From the NCBI GenBank assembly GCA_030035585.1, contig CM057461.1:1155001-1219000 (forward strand): a DNA stretch of 64,000 nucleotides, written 5' to 3'. Numbering within the stretch: position 1 is the first letter of the stretch; each line of letters opens with the position of its first letter. The notes under the pieces are model-generated. The model did not search any database. It saw nothing but the letters and a program-made list of their open reading frames with translations, and was not told the origin of the DNA. The position numbers and the translations under genes were made by a program. Below, one piece after another: positions 36,101-43,544 of the stretch. The stretch comes from Dugong dugon (Eukaryota > Chordata > Mammalia > Sirenia > Dugongidae).

Positions 36101-39100
36101 TCCCTCCCCATCCTCGGGGCTCCCTGTCAGCAGGTCCTGTGCCCACAGGCCGCAGCTGCAGGTCGTTCTCGAAGGCTCAGTGCTCATCAGCCTATGCAGA
36201 CCGAAGCAGCACTTTCTTGATCATTTCGATCAGTAGCATCATTTCCGCCCATTAACTGTAATCTTGACATCAGAAACTAGTGAATTTACCTAGTGGTTTG
36301 TGCTTTCTTGATTATTATATTTGAGTTGAAGAATCAGCCCCTGACTGAACATTGAATATTGGCGTGTTTAGACTCATTTATGTATTGCAACTCAGAAGTT
36401 AAGGACGAAGAGGACTGTTGATTTCCCAGTGCCCCATGTAGCAAGAGGCAAGTAAGAGGACATAGCTCACTAAGACTTTGTTCTACAGACATCCTAGCAT
36501 GGAGATAACCTTCCAGCCCTGGAGGGGGTTTCAGACATGCGGATGCTGGCCCTCCCTGTACCACTGCCACAGTATTGTTTTGGCGTTGGTGATCACTGTA
36601 AAACGTAACGGGAACTCTGACAACTGGGATGCTTTTTACTCGTGAGTTTTGGGTCCTTGGTTCTGTGGTTTGAGGCTCAGCTCGTGGCCCCTCAGAGGCC
36701 GATGTGAGGACCGGGCAGGTGGTGTGTCCGTGACACTGCAGCCTTAAGTCTGGTGCGTTGAGCTCTGCATTCAACACTTGGTTCTGTTTTGCCACCGTTT
36801 CTTCCCTGGACCTAGAAAAACATTCCCCACCAAAGCCCTTGACAAAGTTTGCTTTCAAAGGATAAAAACTGATTTGGATTCCAGAACTGACACGGGTATT
36901 TTGTTTTTCAGGTCTTGAGTCACCACGTCCAAATATAATCCTGGGCTTAGTAATCTGTCAGAAAATAAAGCGTCCTTCAAACGCCGGAGAGCTGGACAAG
37001 ATGGAGGAGAAGCGGAGCCGACTTCAGGAAGACACGGATGCCTCCATCTATCCCAAAATAACTCCTACTTCTCAGGCCGACAAGAAGGCCTCCAAGTATC
37101 AGCTCTACCCCACGGACACCGCCGCCAGCACCCCGCCCCCCGGGTCCCCGCCTCCACCCCCGCCCCCGCCCCCAGAACCACCAGTGGCTCCAGCTTCGGC
37201 ATCATCCGTATTAAAAATCCTGTCCCTCCAAACGGGAGCCCTAGACACTGCCACGGCAGCCGCATCCCCAGCCATTACAGCTGTGGCTTCCACGGCCACC
37301 TCGTCTGCCTCAAAGACAGCCTCGCCCCTCGAGCACATCCTACAGACTCTTTTTGGGAAGAAGAAATCATTTGACCCTCTCGCCAAAGACCCAGCGGAGT
37401 CTGCCACAGCCTCCATGCAGGACTCCAAGGTCAAAGTGGACGATGCAGCGTCGTCAGCCCCTCTGCTGGACCCCATCGTTCAGCAGTTCGGTCAGTTCTC
37501 AAAGGACAAAGCTCTGGACGAGGAGGAGGATGATCGGCCCTACGACCCCGAGGAGGAGTATGATCCTGAGAGGGCCTTCGACACGCCGCTGCCCGAGAGG
37601 GGCAGACACCACGACCCAGAAACGGCTGCCGAGCCCGCGGAGCGAGAGGAGGTGGCCTACGACCCAGAGGATGAGACTATTCTAGAAGAAGCCAAAGTGA
37701 CTATCGACGACCTGCCCAACAGAATGTGTGCCGACGTTAGAGGCAGCACCACAGACAGGTCTGCCGACTACGCTTCCGGTATCCCCCCTCCGTCTTTGGT
37801 CGAACAACAGAAGATGTTGGAAGAACTGAACAAGCAGATCGAGGAGCAGAAGAGACAGCTAGAGGAGCAAGAAGAAGCTCTCCGGCAGCAGAGGGCTGCT
37901 GTCGGGGTCTCCATGGCCCACTTCTCCGTGTCAGACGCCTTGATGTCACCCCCTCCAAAGTCGGCGCTGACCAAGGCCGAGCTGTTCCAGCCGGAGCAGC
38001 AGACCCCAGACCGGCCGGCCTTGCCTCCCGCCGCAGCCCAGGCAGCCCAGGGCCCAGAGGCCAGGCCCAGCCGCGACCCACGGCAGGCCAGGAGACTGGC
38101 CACCGAGAGCGGGGAGACCGAGGTGCTCTCGAGGCCACTGGCCAACCCCACCTGCAGCGCCCCGTCCCCGGGAGACACTCCCGGGGAAAAGGCCCTGCCG
38201 ATGCTCAGCCAGGACAGCCAGCAGAGTGCACCCCCCGAGAACTCAGCCAGGCACCTGGCAGAGGGTGCGCGCCCCCCCGGGGCTGCAGACACCATGGCCA
38301 AGCCTGTGCGCAAAGTCCTGCTGCCGACGCCCCCCAGCGCTGCCTTCCAGCCCAGCTTCCCTCTGCAGAACTTTAGCCCTCCTGGAGGAAATGACCCGCC
38401 CCCAAGCACAGTGTTTGCATCTCAGGAAAAATCTCTCAGTTTGGCCCAGTGTGAGGATCCGAGAAACCCTCAGTTTGCTGAGAAAAATGACAAGCCAACG
38501 GCTGAACTGGAGGGAGACAGAGAGCCGCAGCCCAAGCCCAGTGAGGGGTCTGCTGCGTTCCCCCTACCTGCGCAGAAAGCGGGGGGCCTGCTGCCCCAGT
38601 TCCAGGGACAGCGGGAGCCTGCACCACGCACTTTTGGAATGTCAGGGCTCCATGGTCCCAGCTTTCCAGGACCGAGGGGGCCAGTCCCCCCATTTTCAGA
38701 TGACGGTGTTGGTAACGACGGACCACGGGGACCTTTGCCCACCCGGTTCGGGGCCCAGAAGGGGCCTATCCCTTCCTTGTTCTCTGGGCAGCAGGGGCCA
38801 CCTCCTCACGGGGATACCAGAGGCCCCTCGCCCTCATATCTCAGTGGGCCTAGAGGGGTGGCACCACCCCAGTTCGAAGAGCGCAGAGATCCCCACGGGG
38901 AGAAGAGAGAGTTCCAGGACGCCGCTTATGCCGAAATGGCTGCTCCCTCGGCCCAGTTTGAAGGCCCGGAGCAAACCCCATTCGTGGGGCCTCGGGGCGC
39001 CGCACCTTTCCAGTTTGGAGGCCAGAGGAGGCCGCTGCTGTCACAGTTCAAAGGGCCCAGAGGAGGGCCCCCTCCCTCCCAGTTTGGAGGCCAGCGAGGA

Positions 39101-40078
39101 CCACCCCCTGGTCATTTTGTGGGCCCGAGGGGGCCCCATCCCAATCAGTTTGAAGGGCCCAGAGGCCAGGCCCCAAACTTCATGCCAGGGCCCCGGGGGA
39201 TTCCACCACAGCAGTTCGAGGAGCAGAGGGTGAACTCGCCACCGCGTTTTGCGAATCAGAGGGCGCCGGGCCCCCTCCAGTTCGGGGGACCAAGGGGCTC
39301 CGTGCCCTTTTCGGAGAAGAGCGAGCACACCCCGTCACGCTTTCACTTCCAGGGCCAGCCCCCACAGGGCATGAAGCCAACGCCCAGGCCCCTGCTGGAG
39401 CTCCCCAGCCACCCCCCGCAGCTCAGGAAGGACCGCTGGGACGATGCCGGCCCTGCCGCCGCCCTGGCTGCCAACGCACCCGCACTGGGGCCCGAGTCCG
39501 AGGCGCCGTGGCCGCCGGCAGACTTTCGAGAGGGCAAGGGCCACGAGTACAGGAGCCAGGCCTTCGAGGGGCGGCCGAGGGAGCGGTTCGAGGCCGGGCC
39601 CAAAGAGAAGGCCCTGGACGAGTCTGAGGCCCAGCTGCCAGACGGTCGGCAGGGCCGGGCATTTGAAGACAGACGTCGCGATCGGGAGCACGGGAAGGCC
39701 TGGGAGCGTGACCGCGGCAAGAGCTGGGGCCGCGACCGGGACTGGGACAGACACAGGGATAAGGAGTCAGGCCGCGAGTGGGACAAGAGCAAGGAGAGGG
39801 GCGCCAACAGGGACAAGGAGAGAGAGGTGGAGCGGAGCAGGGACTGGGACAGAAGCCGGGACAGGAACCGAAACCGGGACCGCGACCGGGACAGGAGGCG
39901 TGACCGGGACAGGTCTCGGAGCAGAGACCGGGACCGCGACAAAGCCAGAGACAAGGACCGGGAGAAGGGCCGAGAGCGGAGAGACAGAAGCCGTAGCAAA
40001 GAGCGGGCTCGCGAGCCGAAGCCGGATGCCCCTCGGGGCCCTGACCCGGGAGGGCCCGTCCCTTCTGCCCAGTCCTAG
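5308..40078 (+). CDS. DIDO1: DIDO1, full long-form coding region in 14 exons
   Basis: Death inducer-obliterator 1, a nuclear chromatin reader. Coding exons: 5308-6146, 6909-7230, 10615-10827, 12206-12419, 22036-22516, 22647-22806, 24293-24409, 24550-24654, 24905-25040, 25284-25827, 26229-26382, 27008-27097, 28514-28709, 36912-40078. Every junction is GT-AG and phases match, giving 6,738 nt and 2,245 residues, near the human long form (DIDO3). Order: bipartite basic region (about 165-200), PHD finger (271-319), TFIIS central-like domain (about 670-782), SPOC (about 1058-1165), proline run (about 1265-1282), coiled coil (about 1487-1520), Pro-Arg-Gly repeats (about 1757-1997), Arg/Asp-rich tail (about 2108-2226). 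Family knowledge: the PHD reads H3K4me3, the TFIIS-like domain binds RNA polymerase II, and the long form affects splicing and transcription termination. No frameshift or stop is seen. The start ATG has G at -3 and G at +4. Confidence 0.97.
6909..7230 (+). CDS. DIDO1: DIDO1 exon with most of the PHD finger
   Basis: Residues 280-387. It completes the PHD finger: Cys284, Cys285, Cys288, the aromatic Trp291, His293, Cys296, and the closing pair Cys316/Cys319. The spacing is that of the C4-H-C3 family, and Trp in this place is the usual trimethyl-lysine cage residue. The 3' part is hydrophilic (Gln, Glu and Ser rich) and ends in a basic patch (GKKKLKIFQP). The acceptor is ttcag at 6908 and the donor gtgagt at 7231. 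No zinc ligand is lost, so the reader module looks intact. Confidence 0.95.
7231..8339 (+). other. DIDO1: DIDO1 intron, part before the RTE element
   Basis: Ordinary intron. A short T run lies at about 7585-7596. No gene, array or clear transposon is seen. Confidence 0.6.
8340..9347 (+). mobile_element. RTE-type LINE, 5'-truncated, dead reverse transcriptase
   Basis: A 1-kb 3' fragment of the afrotherian RTE LINE. It covers the end of the reverse transcriptase (palm region) and the C-terminal part, where one frame still reads AMVFSVTSYACENWTMNKED and WCWRRILNIPWTAKRTNKSV. The catalytic Y-A-D-D box is Y-A-D-G here (8575-8586), so it cannot be active, and several frameshifts break the frame. 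The 3' tail (gtgagtcagatctgagtcga then tggcacctagcaac and CAA repeats) is shared with AfroSINEs. Confidence 0.85.
9556..10060 (-). mobile_element. Old MaLR/MER-type interspersed repeat
   Basis: Reads ttgctgtataacagacctaa followed by a 'gctcagctggctcc...ctcagggtctcaaggctgcag' type of segment, as in many eutherian LTR/MER repeats in minus orientation. Inside it is a local 28-29-bp tandem duplication at about 9712-9768. The family name is uncertain. Confidence 0.45.
10121..10280 (+). mobile_element. AfroSINE
   Basis: Starts aggagccctggtggcacagt and ends with gtgagtcagaatcgacttga then gggcaatgggt. Full-length short subtype in + orientation, in the intron before the Cys-rich DIDO1 exon. Confidence 0.92.
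10615..10827 (+). CDS. DIDO1: DIDO1 exon with Cys-rich segment after the PHD
   Basis: Exactly 71 codons (residues 388-458). It encodes a small cysteine cluster (CIGPGCCNVAQPDSVYCSSDC, in part), a second zinc-binding-like patch in the DIDO/PHF3/SPOCD family, followed by a Lys/Pro-rich stretch. The acceptor is ctgcag at 10614 and the donor CAG then gtaagt at 10828. Both splice phases are zero, so this exon could be skipped without a frameshift. Confidence 0.94.
11433..11636 (+). mobile_element. AfroSINE, long subtype
   Basis: Begins taggagccctggtggtgcag and includes the extra segment agaaagacctggcaatctgc that the shorter copies lack. It ends ggaatcagttcgatggcccc and a CAA tail. Intronic in DIDO1. 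Confidence 0.92.
12206..12419 (+). CDS. DIDO1: DIDO1 exon, Lys-rich linker; branch point between short and long isoforms
   Basis: 214 nt, residues 459-529 plus one base. It starts AGIKISSMHKRPAPDKK and ends at a T followed by gtatgt. That T joins CC of the next exon to give Ser530, as in the human protein. Low complexity, rich in Lys, Pro and Ser, with no folded domain. The donor (AAAT then gtatgt) is weaker than the others, which fits its use as a read-through end for the short isoform. Confidence 0.93.
12420..12517 (+). CDS. DIDO1: Read-through tail of the short DIDO1 isoform (561 aa predicted)
   Basis: If the donor at 12420 is not used, translation continues from codon 530 for 32 residues to a TAG ending at 12517. 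The tail is hydrophobic, then Arg/Pro rich, and ends in two Cys. The resulting length (529 + 32 = 561) is close to the short DIDO1 isoform, which I recall as about 540-560 aa in human. No AATAAA lies soon after; the first candidates seen are ATTAAA at 14379 and AATAAA at 15672. Sequence supports the frame; isoform use is an inference. Confidence 0.5.
13298..13425. repeat. Three-copy tandem repeat of about 45 bp
   Basis: Three copies of a unit built on atc(c/t)gtagg(g/a)cccatcg then tattctg(c/t)cctgaagagt. Copies begin near 13301, 13347 and 13382. Small intronic repeat. Confidence 0.75.
17850..18003 (-). mobile_element. AfroSINE
   Basis: Reads + as aagccaaacccattgctctc ... ccactgtgccaccagggct, i.e. 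a minus-strand copy, somewhat diverged (a small deletion in the tRNA-like head). Confidence 0.9.
18511..18665. promoter_or_regulatory. Candidate conserved noncoding block
   Basis: AT-rich homeobox-like cores (gagccaattagagc; ttataatcaaatgg; gatttaatttgg) sit close together in sequence that is neither repeat nor exon. This looks like an old regulatory block, but I have no alignment, so it rests only on motif density. Confidence 0.25.
22036..22516 (+). CDS. DIDO1: DIDO1 exon: Ala/Pro/Lys-rich linker and start of TFIIS-like domain
   Basis: 481 nt, residues 530-689 plus two bases. Most of it is low complexity Ala, Pro, Lys and Ser (KTAPSAPALGKQPP, KKSPSGFKGTIPRRPW). The last part (QIRQNIRRSLKEILWKR) is the first helix of the TFIIS central/LW-type domain, which in this family contacts RNA polymerase II. 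The acceptor is tgcag at 22035 and the donor AAAAG then gtgggc at 22517. The next intron is only 130 bp. Confidence 0.95.
22647..22806 (+). CDS. DIDO1: DIDO1 exon: TFIIS central-like domain, middle
   Basis: Residues 690-743. It continues the TFIIS-like fold with the sequence around LIMTENEVGRVALHIEKEMF and the polymerase-contact-type stretch NRYKSKYRSIMFNLKDPKN. The acceptor is ctgtag at 22646 and the donor CAG then gtgtgt at 22807. It ends in phase 0. Confidence 0.95.
22807..24292 (+). other. DIDO1: DIDO1 intron with a minisatellite
   Basis: 1.5 kb between two TFIIS-domain exons. The middle third is the tandem array listed separately. No gene seen in the rest. Confidence 0.7.
23394..23765. 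repeat. About 50-bp GC-rich minisatellite, 7 copies
   Basis: Seven copies of a unit with core gggcttggtctctgacc, at about 23413, 23465, 23524, 23573, 23632, 23680 and 23728. Spacing alternates (about 48-59 bp) because two unit variants alternate, one with 'ccacttcctgaccgctcgg' and one with 'cgcccccacccctcccgac'. Both strands have open frames across it, which are repeat artefacts. Confidence 0.9.
24293..24409 (+). CDS. DIDO1: DIDO1 exon: end of TFIIS-like domain
   Basis: 39 codons (744-782), starting GLFHRVLREEISLAKLV and ending in KERPAKS. This is the last helix bundle of the TFIIS central-like domain, including the 'R/K-PEEL' turn typical of the family. Flanked by ttcacag and gtgagt; phase 0 on both sides. 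Confidence 0.94.
24550..24654 (+). CDS. DIDO1: DIDO1 exon: short acidic linker
   Basis: 35 codons (783-817), phase 0 at both ends. Basic at first (AIEARAKSHNESKK), then acidic and Ser rich up to DSPPVSDSD. The acceptor is tttag at 24549 and the donor GAT then gtaagt. It is a linker between the TFIIS-like module and the next conserved block, with no fold evident. Confidence 0.93.
24905..25040 (+). CDS. DIDO1: DIDO1 exon: conserved 'LLDVFSSMLKDTTSQH' block
   Basis: 45 codons plus one base (818-862). It holds a well-conserved segment that runs from LLDVFSSMLKDTTSQH into a Cys pair (LNCRICTG), resembling a short zinc-ribbon-like patch. The acceptor is ttttag at 24904 and the donor ACAG then gtgagc. 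Confidence 0.94.
25284..25827 (+). CDS. DIDO1: DIDO1 exon: long disordered Pro/Glu/Ser linker
   Basis: 544 nt, residues 863-1043 plus two bases. Disordered by composition (Glu, Pro, Ser, Thr), with a conserved core VVTTVTVSGRDPRT and the segment MPKSILAKPSSSPEP just before the SPOC domain. The donor used is AG then gtagag at 25828. An upstream AG-gtgctt at about 25794 is not chosen, because the longer form joins to ISESQSPPEG as in human. Confidence 0.92.
25828..26228 (+). other. DIDO1: DIDO1 intron before the SPOC exons
   Basis: 401 bp, no repeat or other feature recognised. Confidence 0.7.
26229..26382 (+). CDS. DIDO1: DIDO1 exon: SPOC domain, first part
   Basis: Residues 1044-1095. It encodes the SPOC N-terminal strands (LWKG-type motif, here TIWKGFINMQSVAKFVTKAY), followed by VSGCFDYLSE. 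SPOC domains in this family (DIDO1, PHF3) bind phosphoserines of the RNA polymerase II CTD. Phase completes one base from the previous exon and ends in phase 0. Confidence 0.95.
26383..27007 (+). other. DIDO1: DIDO1 intron inside the SPOC coding region
   Basis: 625 bp with a GT-rich start (tgtgtgtatgtgtgtttgcg) after 26400. No gene or transposon recognised. Confidence 0.7.
27008..27097 (+). CDS. DIDO1: DIDO1 exon: SPOC domain, middle
   Basis: 30 codons (1096-1125), DLPDTIHIGGRISPKTVWDY onward. It carries the Gly-Gly-Arg turn of the SPOC fold. Clean splice sites: tttag at 27007 and AAG then gtactc at 27098. Phase 0 at both ends. Confidence 0.95.
27098..27811 (+). other. DIDO1: DIDO1 intron before the minisatellite
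   Basis: Single-copy-looking intron. No feature seen beyond composition. Confidence 0.6.
27812..28505. repeat. About 87-bp minisatellite running into the SPOC-exon acceptor
   Basis: Eight copies of a unit that reads gtgcacgtcagatgcccgtt, then ttgaggggccctctctggaa, then tagccgcggtcagcgtgtct and cc(c/t)gtcctgtgtgcacgtcag. Copies start near 27830, 27918, 28022, 28108, 28179, 28266, 28352 and 28440. The last unit merges into the acceptor tract (tgtctcctcgtag) of the exon at 28514. Each unit carries a pyrimidine-rich run followed by cacgtcag, which looks like a 3' splice site. Confidence 0.92.
28514..28709 (+). CDS. DIDO1: DIDO1 exon: SPOC domain, last part
   Basis: Residues 1126-1190 plus one base. 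It includes the strands ELCLIRFQPATEEEEVAY and the Tyr/Phe/Ser-Arg-Gly-Arg-Phe-Gly-Val-Val turn, ending KLLPFEGPG. The acceptor sits directly after a tandem minisatellite (see 27812-28505), and the pyrimidine tract of the acceptor is the tail of the last repeat unit. The donor is CCAG then gtaagc. Confidence 0.95.
28710..28732 (+). CDS. DIDO1: Read-through tail of a DIDO2-like isoform (about 1,198 aa)
   Basis: If the donor after the SPOC exon is ignored, the frame goes on as G-K-H-R-L-S-G-W and stops at 28730-28732. This would end the protein just after SPOC, about where the mid-length DIDO2 isoform ends (about 1,189 aa in human, from memory). Candidate poly(A) signals further on are AATAAA at 29489, 30760 and 32262, the last followed by a GT-rich stretch. 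The frame is seen; its use is inferred. Confidence 0.4.
29489..29494 (+). terminator. DIDO1: Candidate poly(A) signal for a SPOC-ending DIDO isoform
   Basis: AATAAA about 780 bp after the SPOC exon donor. If that exon is read through, this could end the transcript. Later AATAAA copies at 30760 and 32262 are alternatives. Confidence 0.3.
32262..32267 (+). terminator. DIDO1: Second candidate poly(A) signal, with a GT-rich downstream element
   Basis: AATAAA followed by gtgatttgtggaaactggtc, which resembles a downstream GU-rich element better than the sequence after 29489 does. Confidence 0.3.
35006..35062 (-). mobile_element. AfroSINE fragment
   Basis: About 55 bp: ccagctgccatcaagccaat then ctcgactcatggcgacccct, the tail part of a minus-strand AfroSINE. 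Confidence 0.6.
35502..36040 (-). mobile_element. L1 3'UTR fragment, minus orientation
   Basis: Reads + as ctgg(t)aaccactgg... then atgagatcatacagtatttg, ttgtttatccaccatccgtt and tggacacttgggttgttttc, the antisense of a mammalian L1 3' end. A T run and a short (GT)n stand at its left edge. Confidence 0.85.
36912..40078 (+). CDS. DIDO1: DIDO1 last coding exon (DIDO3-specific C-terminal half)
   Basis: One 3,167-nt coding stretch, residues 1191-2245, ending in TAG at 40076-40078. It starts GLESPRPNIILGLVICQK (the end of the SPOC-linked region). Then come a nine-Pro run (about 37148), an acidic block (EEEDDRPYDPEEEYDPERA), and a coiled coil from about 37799 (VEQQKMLEELNKQIEEQKRQ and onward). These are followed by about 240 residues of repeats built on F-x-GPRG (38608-39330), and an Arg/Asp/Glu/Ser tail of RD/RS type (39661-40015). 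The tail is like those of splicing-associated proteins, which fits reports that DIDO3 affects splicing and R-loops. The reading frame is intact. Confidence 0.97.
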
Positions 40079-41658
40079 AGGTGTGAGTCAGCCGGGCCCC
40101 AGCCTTGCTCTCCAGTGTAGATAGTCTCGGCCTGGCAGAAATCCTTTTAAAAGCCAAGTTTATAAAATGTGTTGAACAAATAGTTTTTCAAATGGCTATG
40201 AACTTAGATGAAGAACAGAATATTCTGGACTTCAAAATTACTGTAATTTTGTGTGTAATGGTTTCTTACAAAATTTCACATCTTTTCAATTCTGATGCTT
40301 TTGTAAAAATCTAAGAACTCTTAATATTTCCATTTAAAATGACAGAAATGGGAAAGTCGACAAAAGCATATTGCTTTTTCAGATTATAAAGTTATCTTTT
40401 CTAAGAACTCGACTGTTGTACATTTTAAGGGGATTTTGGTGGACCTGAAAGCCATACTTTGCTGACATCCGCATTTCTGTCTTTAAAAGGATGCTCTTGG
40501 TATCTGTCTTCAGCGGCTTTCCGTAGGGGTGAGGTGGTGTCGGGGTAGGGGTGTCACGGGGTGGCCTGCAGGTATTTGTGGCAAGATTGTGGAAAAGCAG
40601 TGTTACTAGTTTGTATCTGGAGTGTTGAGAAACACAAAACGTATACGTGCATTTTTGTTTTGTTATAAAGAAGTTTGAGTTTCAGAATTTCAGCCAGGAA
40701 ACAAAAACACATTTCTTAGTTTTGCTCAGTTTTTATATATTGTCTTACTTTTGTTTTTTCGCCCAAAAACGTGATTAAAAGCAACATCTGTCTGAGTAGA
40801 AATTGTTGTGTTTTAAGTAACAATTTATTGTTGTTTACATGTTACCATCCTAAAGAGAGTAAATGAACTAATGAAGTGTGCTTTTTAAAACGGGGGGGGG
40901 AGTCTTTGTTTTGAGTAATCAGGAGCTTTTTACTTGTAGAGTTTGATCCTCTGACCAGTCTTCCTGTGTCCCAGGGAATGTGCACTAAGCTTCCAACTGT
41001 TGCATTTGTCAGGTGATGTAAAGTTTGTCATTGAAAATGGAACAGTATTTGTATAAAGTCTGAAACAGAAAATAGTGATACCAGTTCAAGAACTATAAAC
41101 TAAATAGAAATTGTTTGACTGAAATACAGCGTACGGCTTCTGCCATGTGTTTTTCAAGTTCTTCTGAAGTGTGAATAGGGAAAACGTTGCTAATTTATTT
41201 GACTGTACAAATACACTTTGATAATTTTTTTATATTTTCATAAACTTACTTTTGCAAATGTAAAATTAGAGATTTTCATTTGTTCTTCGGAGTCTATTAT
41301 TCCATTGTACATCACTACAGATTTTTCACTTTATAGCACAAATTTTTAAGTTACGAAAACACGGAGAATTTAACATTTGGGATGATTGGTATTATACCAA
41401 TCAGGTAGGTTAAATTACATTAAAGTAGGTGTCAAGTTCCAACATCTAATACGATATGAAGGGTTTTTTACATATAAAATTAAAATTTTCTAATTTAAAT
41501 ACACAAATGTAAAAATCAAGTGTGTTTCTTTAGGTTTACTTGATAGAAATTTCTGTAAATTGTATTTTATATTGCAAACTGTATCACTGTACATGAAAAC
41601 ATGGAACTTCATAGGTTTTGTTACTTGAAGTAGAATAAACATCTACAGAAAGTGTTTT
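40079..41658 (+). other. DIDO1: DIDO1 3'UTR
   Basis: AT-rich, with no long frame. It begins right after the TAG and runs about 1.58 kb to a probable cleavage site near 41655. A G run lies at about 40892-40901. Several TGTACAT and ATTTTTA-type motifs are present, but none was tested as a regulatory site. The end is set by the AATAAA at 41634. Confidence 0.85.
41634..41639 (+). terminator. DIDO1: DIDO1 poly(A) signal
   Basis: Canonical AATAAA followed about 20 bp later by GT/T-rich sequence (agtgttttgtc, then tgtttgtcttttc). It lies 1.56 kb after the stop codon and is the last strong signal before the repeat-filled spacer begins, which fits the end of the long transcript. Confidence 0.85.
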
Positions 41659-43540
41659 GTCTCAGTGCGTCATGACTTAGCCTGTTTGTCTTTTCATGTT
41701 GGGAAGTTTGGGGCTTGGCATGGACGCCTCCACAGCCCCGTTTCTCCCCATCGGTCACCTTGTGTGCCTGTGGGAGCCCCGAGCACCTGGACCGCCAGCC
41801 CGGCCCTGATGGTGCATGAGCACTGTCTGTTGGCGGGTGGCCAGGCCCGCCCAGCATGGAGGACAGTGCCAGTGGAGGTAGCTCAGGGCGTCCCACCGCC
41901 ACCTCACTTGGCCCTCACAGCCCACCTTCAGGCAGTAAAGAAGACAGGGTCGCGGGCAACTGACCTTGAGCCAGCCCAGAGATCCATACCTACAGCCTTG
42001 TGCGGCTCATGTAGGTGCCAGAACAGGAAGCCTGAAGCCCCCCCCCAGGAGTCCCAGCCATCAAGGACCACCAAGTGCAGCGAGGGACAGCCTGGTCTGT
42101 GGAAGAACAATGCTACGTCCAGAGCCAGCCTGCAGGGCGTCGGGAGGGCTCACATTTCGGCAGGGGTGGTCAGGGCTGACCCCAGCTCGGTGAGGAGGGA
42201 GGGCCCGCATTTTGGCAGGGGTGGTCAGAGCTGACCCCAGCTCGGTGAGGAAGGGCCGTGCACCCGAGGCCTTGTCAGGAGTTAGCCAAAAATCTCGGGA
42301 TCTGGAGGTTCTTGCAGGGCTGGCACTGAGAGGCCCATCTTGGCCCCCAGGCGGAGCTTAAGCCAAAGGGGTAGAGGCTGAAGCAGGCTGGTCAGGAAGC
42401 GACGTAGGAGTTAAGGCAGAGTTGAGGCCCAGATGTGGTGGCGGAGCCAGACCAGTAGACTCAGGGCTCTCAGATCAAGGTGAAGTGAAAACACAGGACA
42501 CAAGTGGAAGGGTGCTCCTTGCCCTTGAACTTCAACTGGTTGACGAGGCTGCGTGTGATTGACCCCAACCTTGTAACCTTGTGCCAGAATTTAGCTTCTC
42601 AACAATCCTGCGGATCCGTCACCCCAGTGACTCATGACTCCTCTCCACAATCCAGTGTGCAATGTGCTGGACTCAGCCGTCCAGAAACGTGGCTATAATG
42701 AGGGTCCAGCTTGAGCCTGCTCTCGGGGCTCACGCAAAGCCCAGGACCCACAGCAGCTGTGTTCGTATCAGAGAAGCCCCAGGGGAACGAGAGCCACAGT
42801 GTCTGTCAGCAGATGCAGCTCCTAGTTCCAGCACCTCATCGGTCTCTCATCTGCATCCTGCAGAGGCAGCTCTAAGGAAAATGGAAAGAGCCATTTCACT
42901 GGGAAACACTGGGGCCTCTGAAGAGGATAAGAGCCAAAGGGAGCAGGGCAGTCTCCCTGTCCCTCACACAACACCGGGCCCTCGGCCACACTGAGCCCTA
43001 CAGGATAGGTGAGTCCAGTGACAAGCAAACATGGCAGTGCCCCAGGGGTGGGGACAGCTGAGGCCGAAGCAGCAGTGGGGACCGTGGCTGTGGCTGTGCT
43101 CATGTAGAGATCCTGACCAGGAAAGGAAAGGCAGGTGTCAAACAATGAACCCAGATAACCCGGTGGCAGGGAGGGCAAGGGGCACAAAAACGCGGCTCCT
43201 GTATTTCTGATTGTAATCCATGCATACCATAGAACCTTTAGGGAAAAAGAAAAACTAAAGAGGAAAACCGCTCATAATTTTATACCCAGCAGTAAGTACT
43301 GTTTGCATCTTGGTATATATAATTTTTTCAATCTTTTTTTCCCTCTGCGCATCCTTTATTGACTTTTTTGTTTAACAAAAGTGGGATTTTATACACTTCA
43401 GTATCTATTTTTTGCTTGTCATGGCCTGGTAATTCCCAAAGGCGTCAAATGCTTATCAAAAGCACAAAAGCAGTATTTACAATTTTTGCATTGTTAGGAA
43501 GTTTTGTATTTTAAAAGAATAAATGCTGTTGCCTGGAGCA
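41659..43540. other. Spacer after DIDO1
   Basis: Gene-free. It starts GC-rich, holds a 55-bp two-copy duplication (42143-42252), and then drifts to AT-rich sequence. The open frames have no homology I recognise. Confidence 0.6.
42143..42252. repeat. 55-bp tandem duplication
   Basis: Two copies of ggagggct/cc-cacattt...ggcaggggtggtcag(g/a) then gctgaccccagctcggtgag, offset 55 bp (the ggcagggg marks are at 42159 and 42214). Confidence 0.85.
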
Positions 43541-43544
43541 ACAA

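Larger units (their letters stand above)
28733..36911 (+). other. DIDO1: Last DIDO1 intron (8.2 kb)
   Basis: No other gene seen. It has three AATAAA signals (29489, 30760, 32262), a T run of about 22 at 30900-30922, an AfroSINE scrap (about 35006-35062) and an L1 3' fragment in minus orientation (35502-36040). The rest is ordinary GC-moderate intron; the short open frames are not supported. Confidence 0.6.

Noticed and set aside
38226..39233. 335-codon alternate frame inside the last DIDO1 exon
   Set aside because: Overlaps the conserved DIDO1 frame; Pro/Ser/His-rich shadow of the GPRG repeats.
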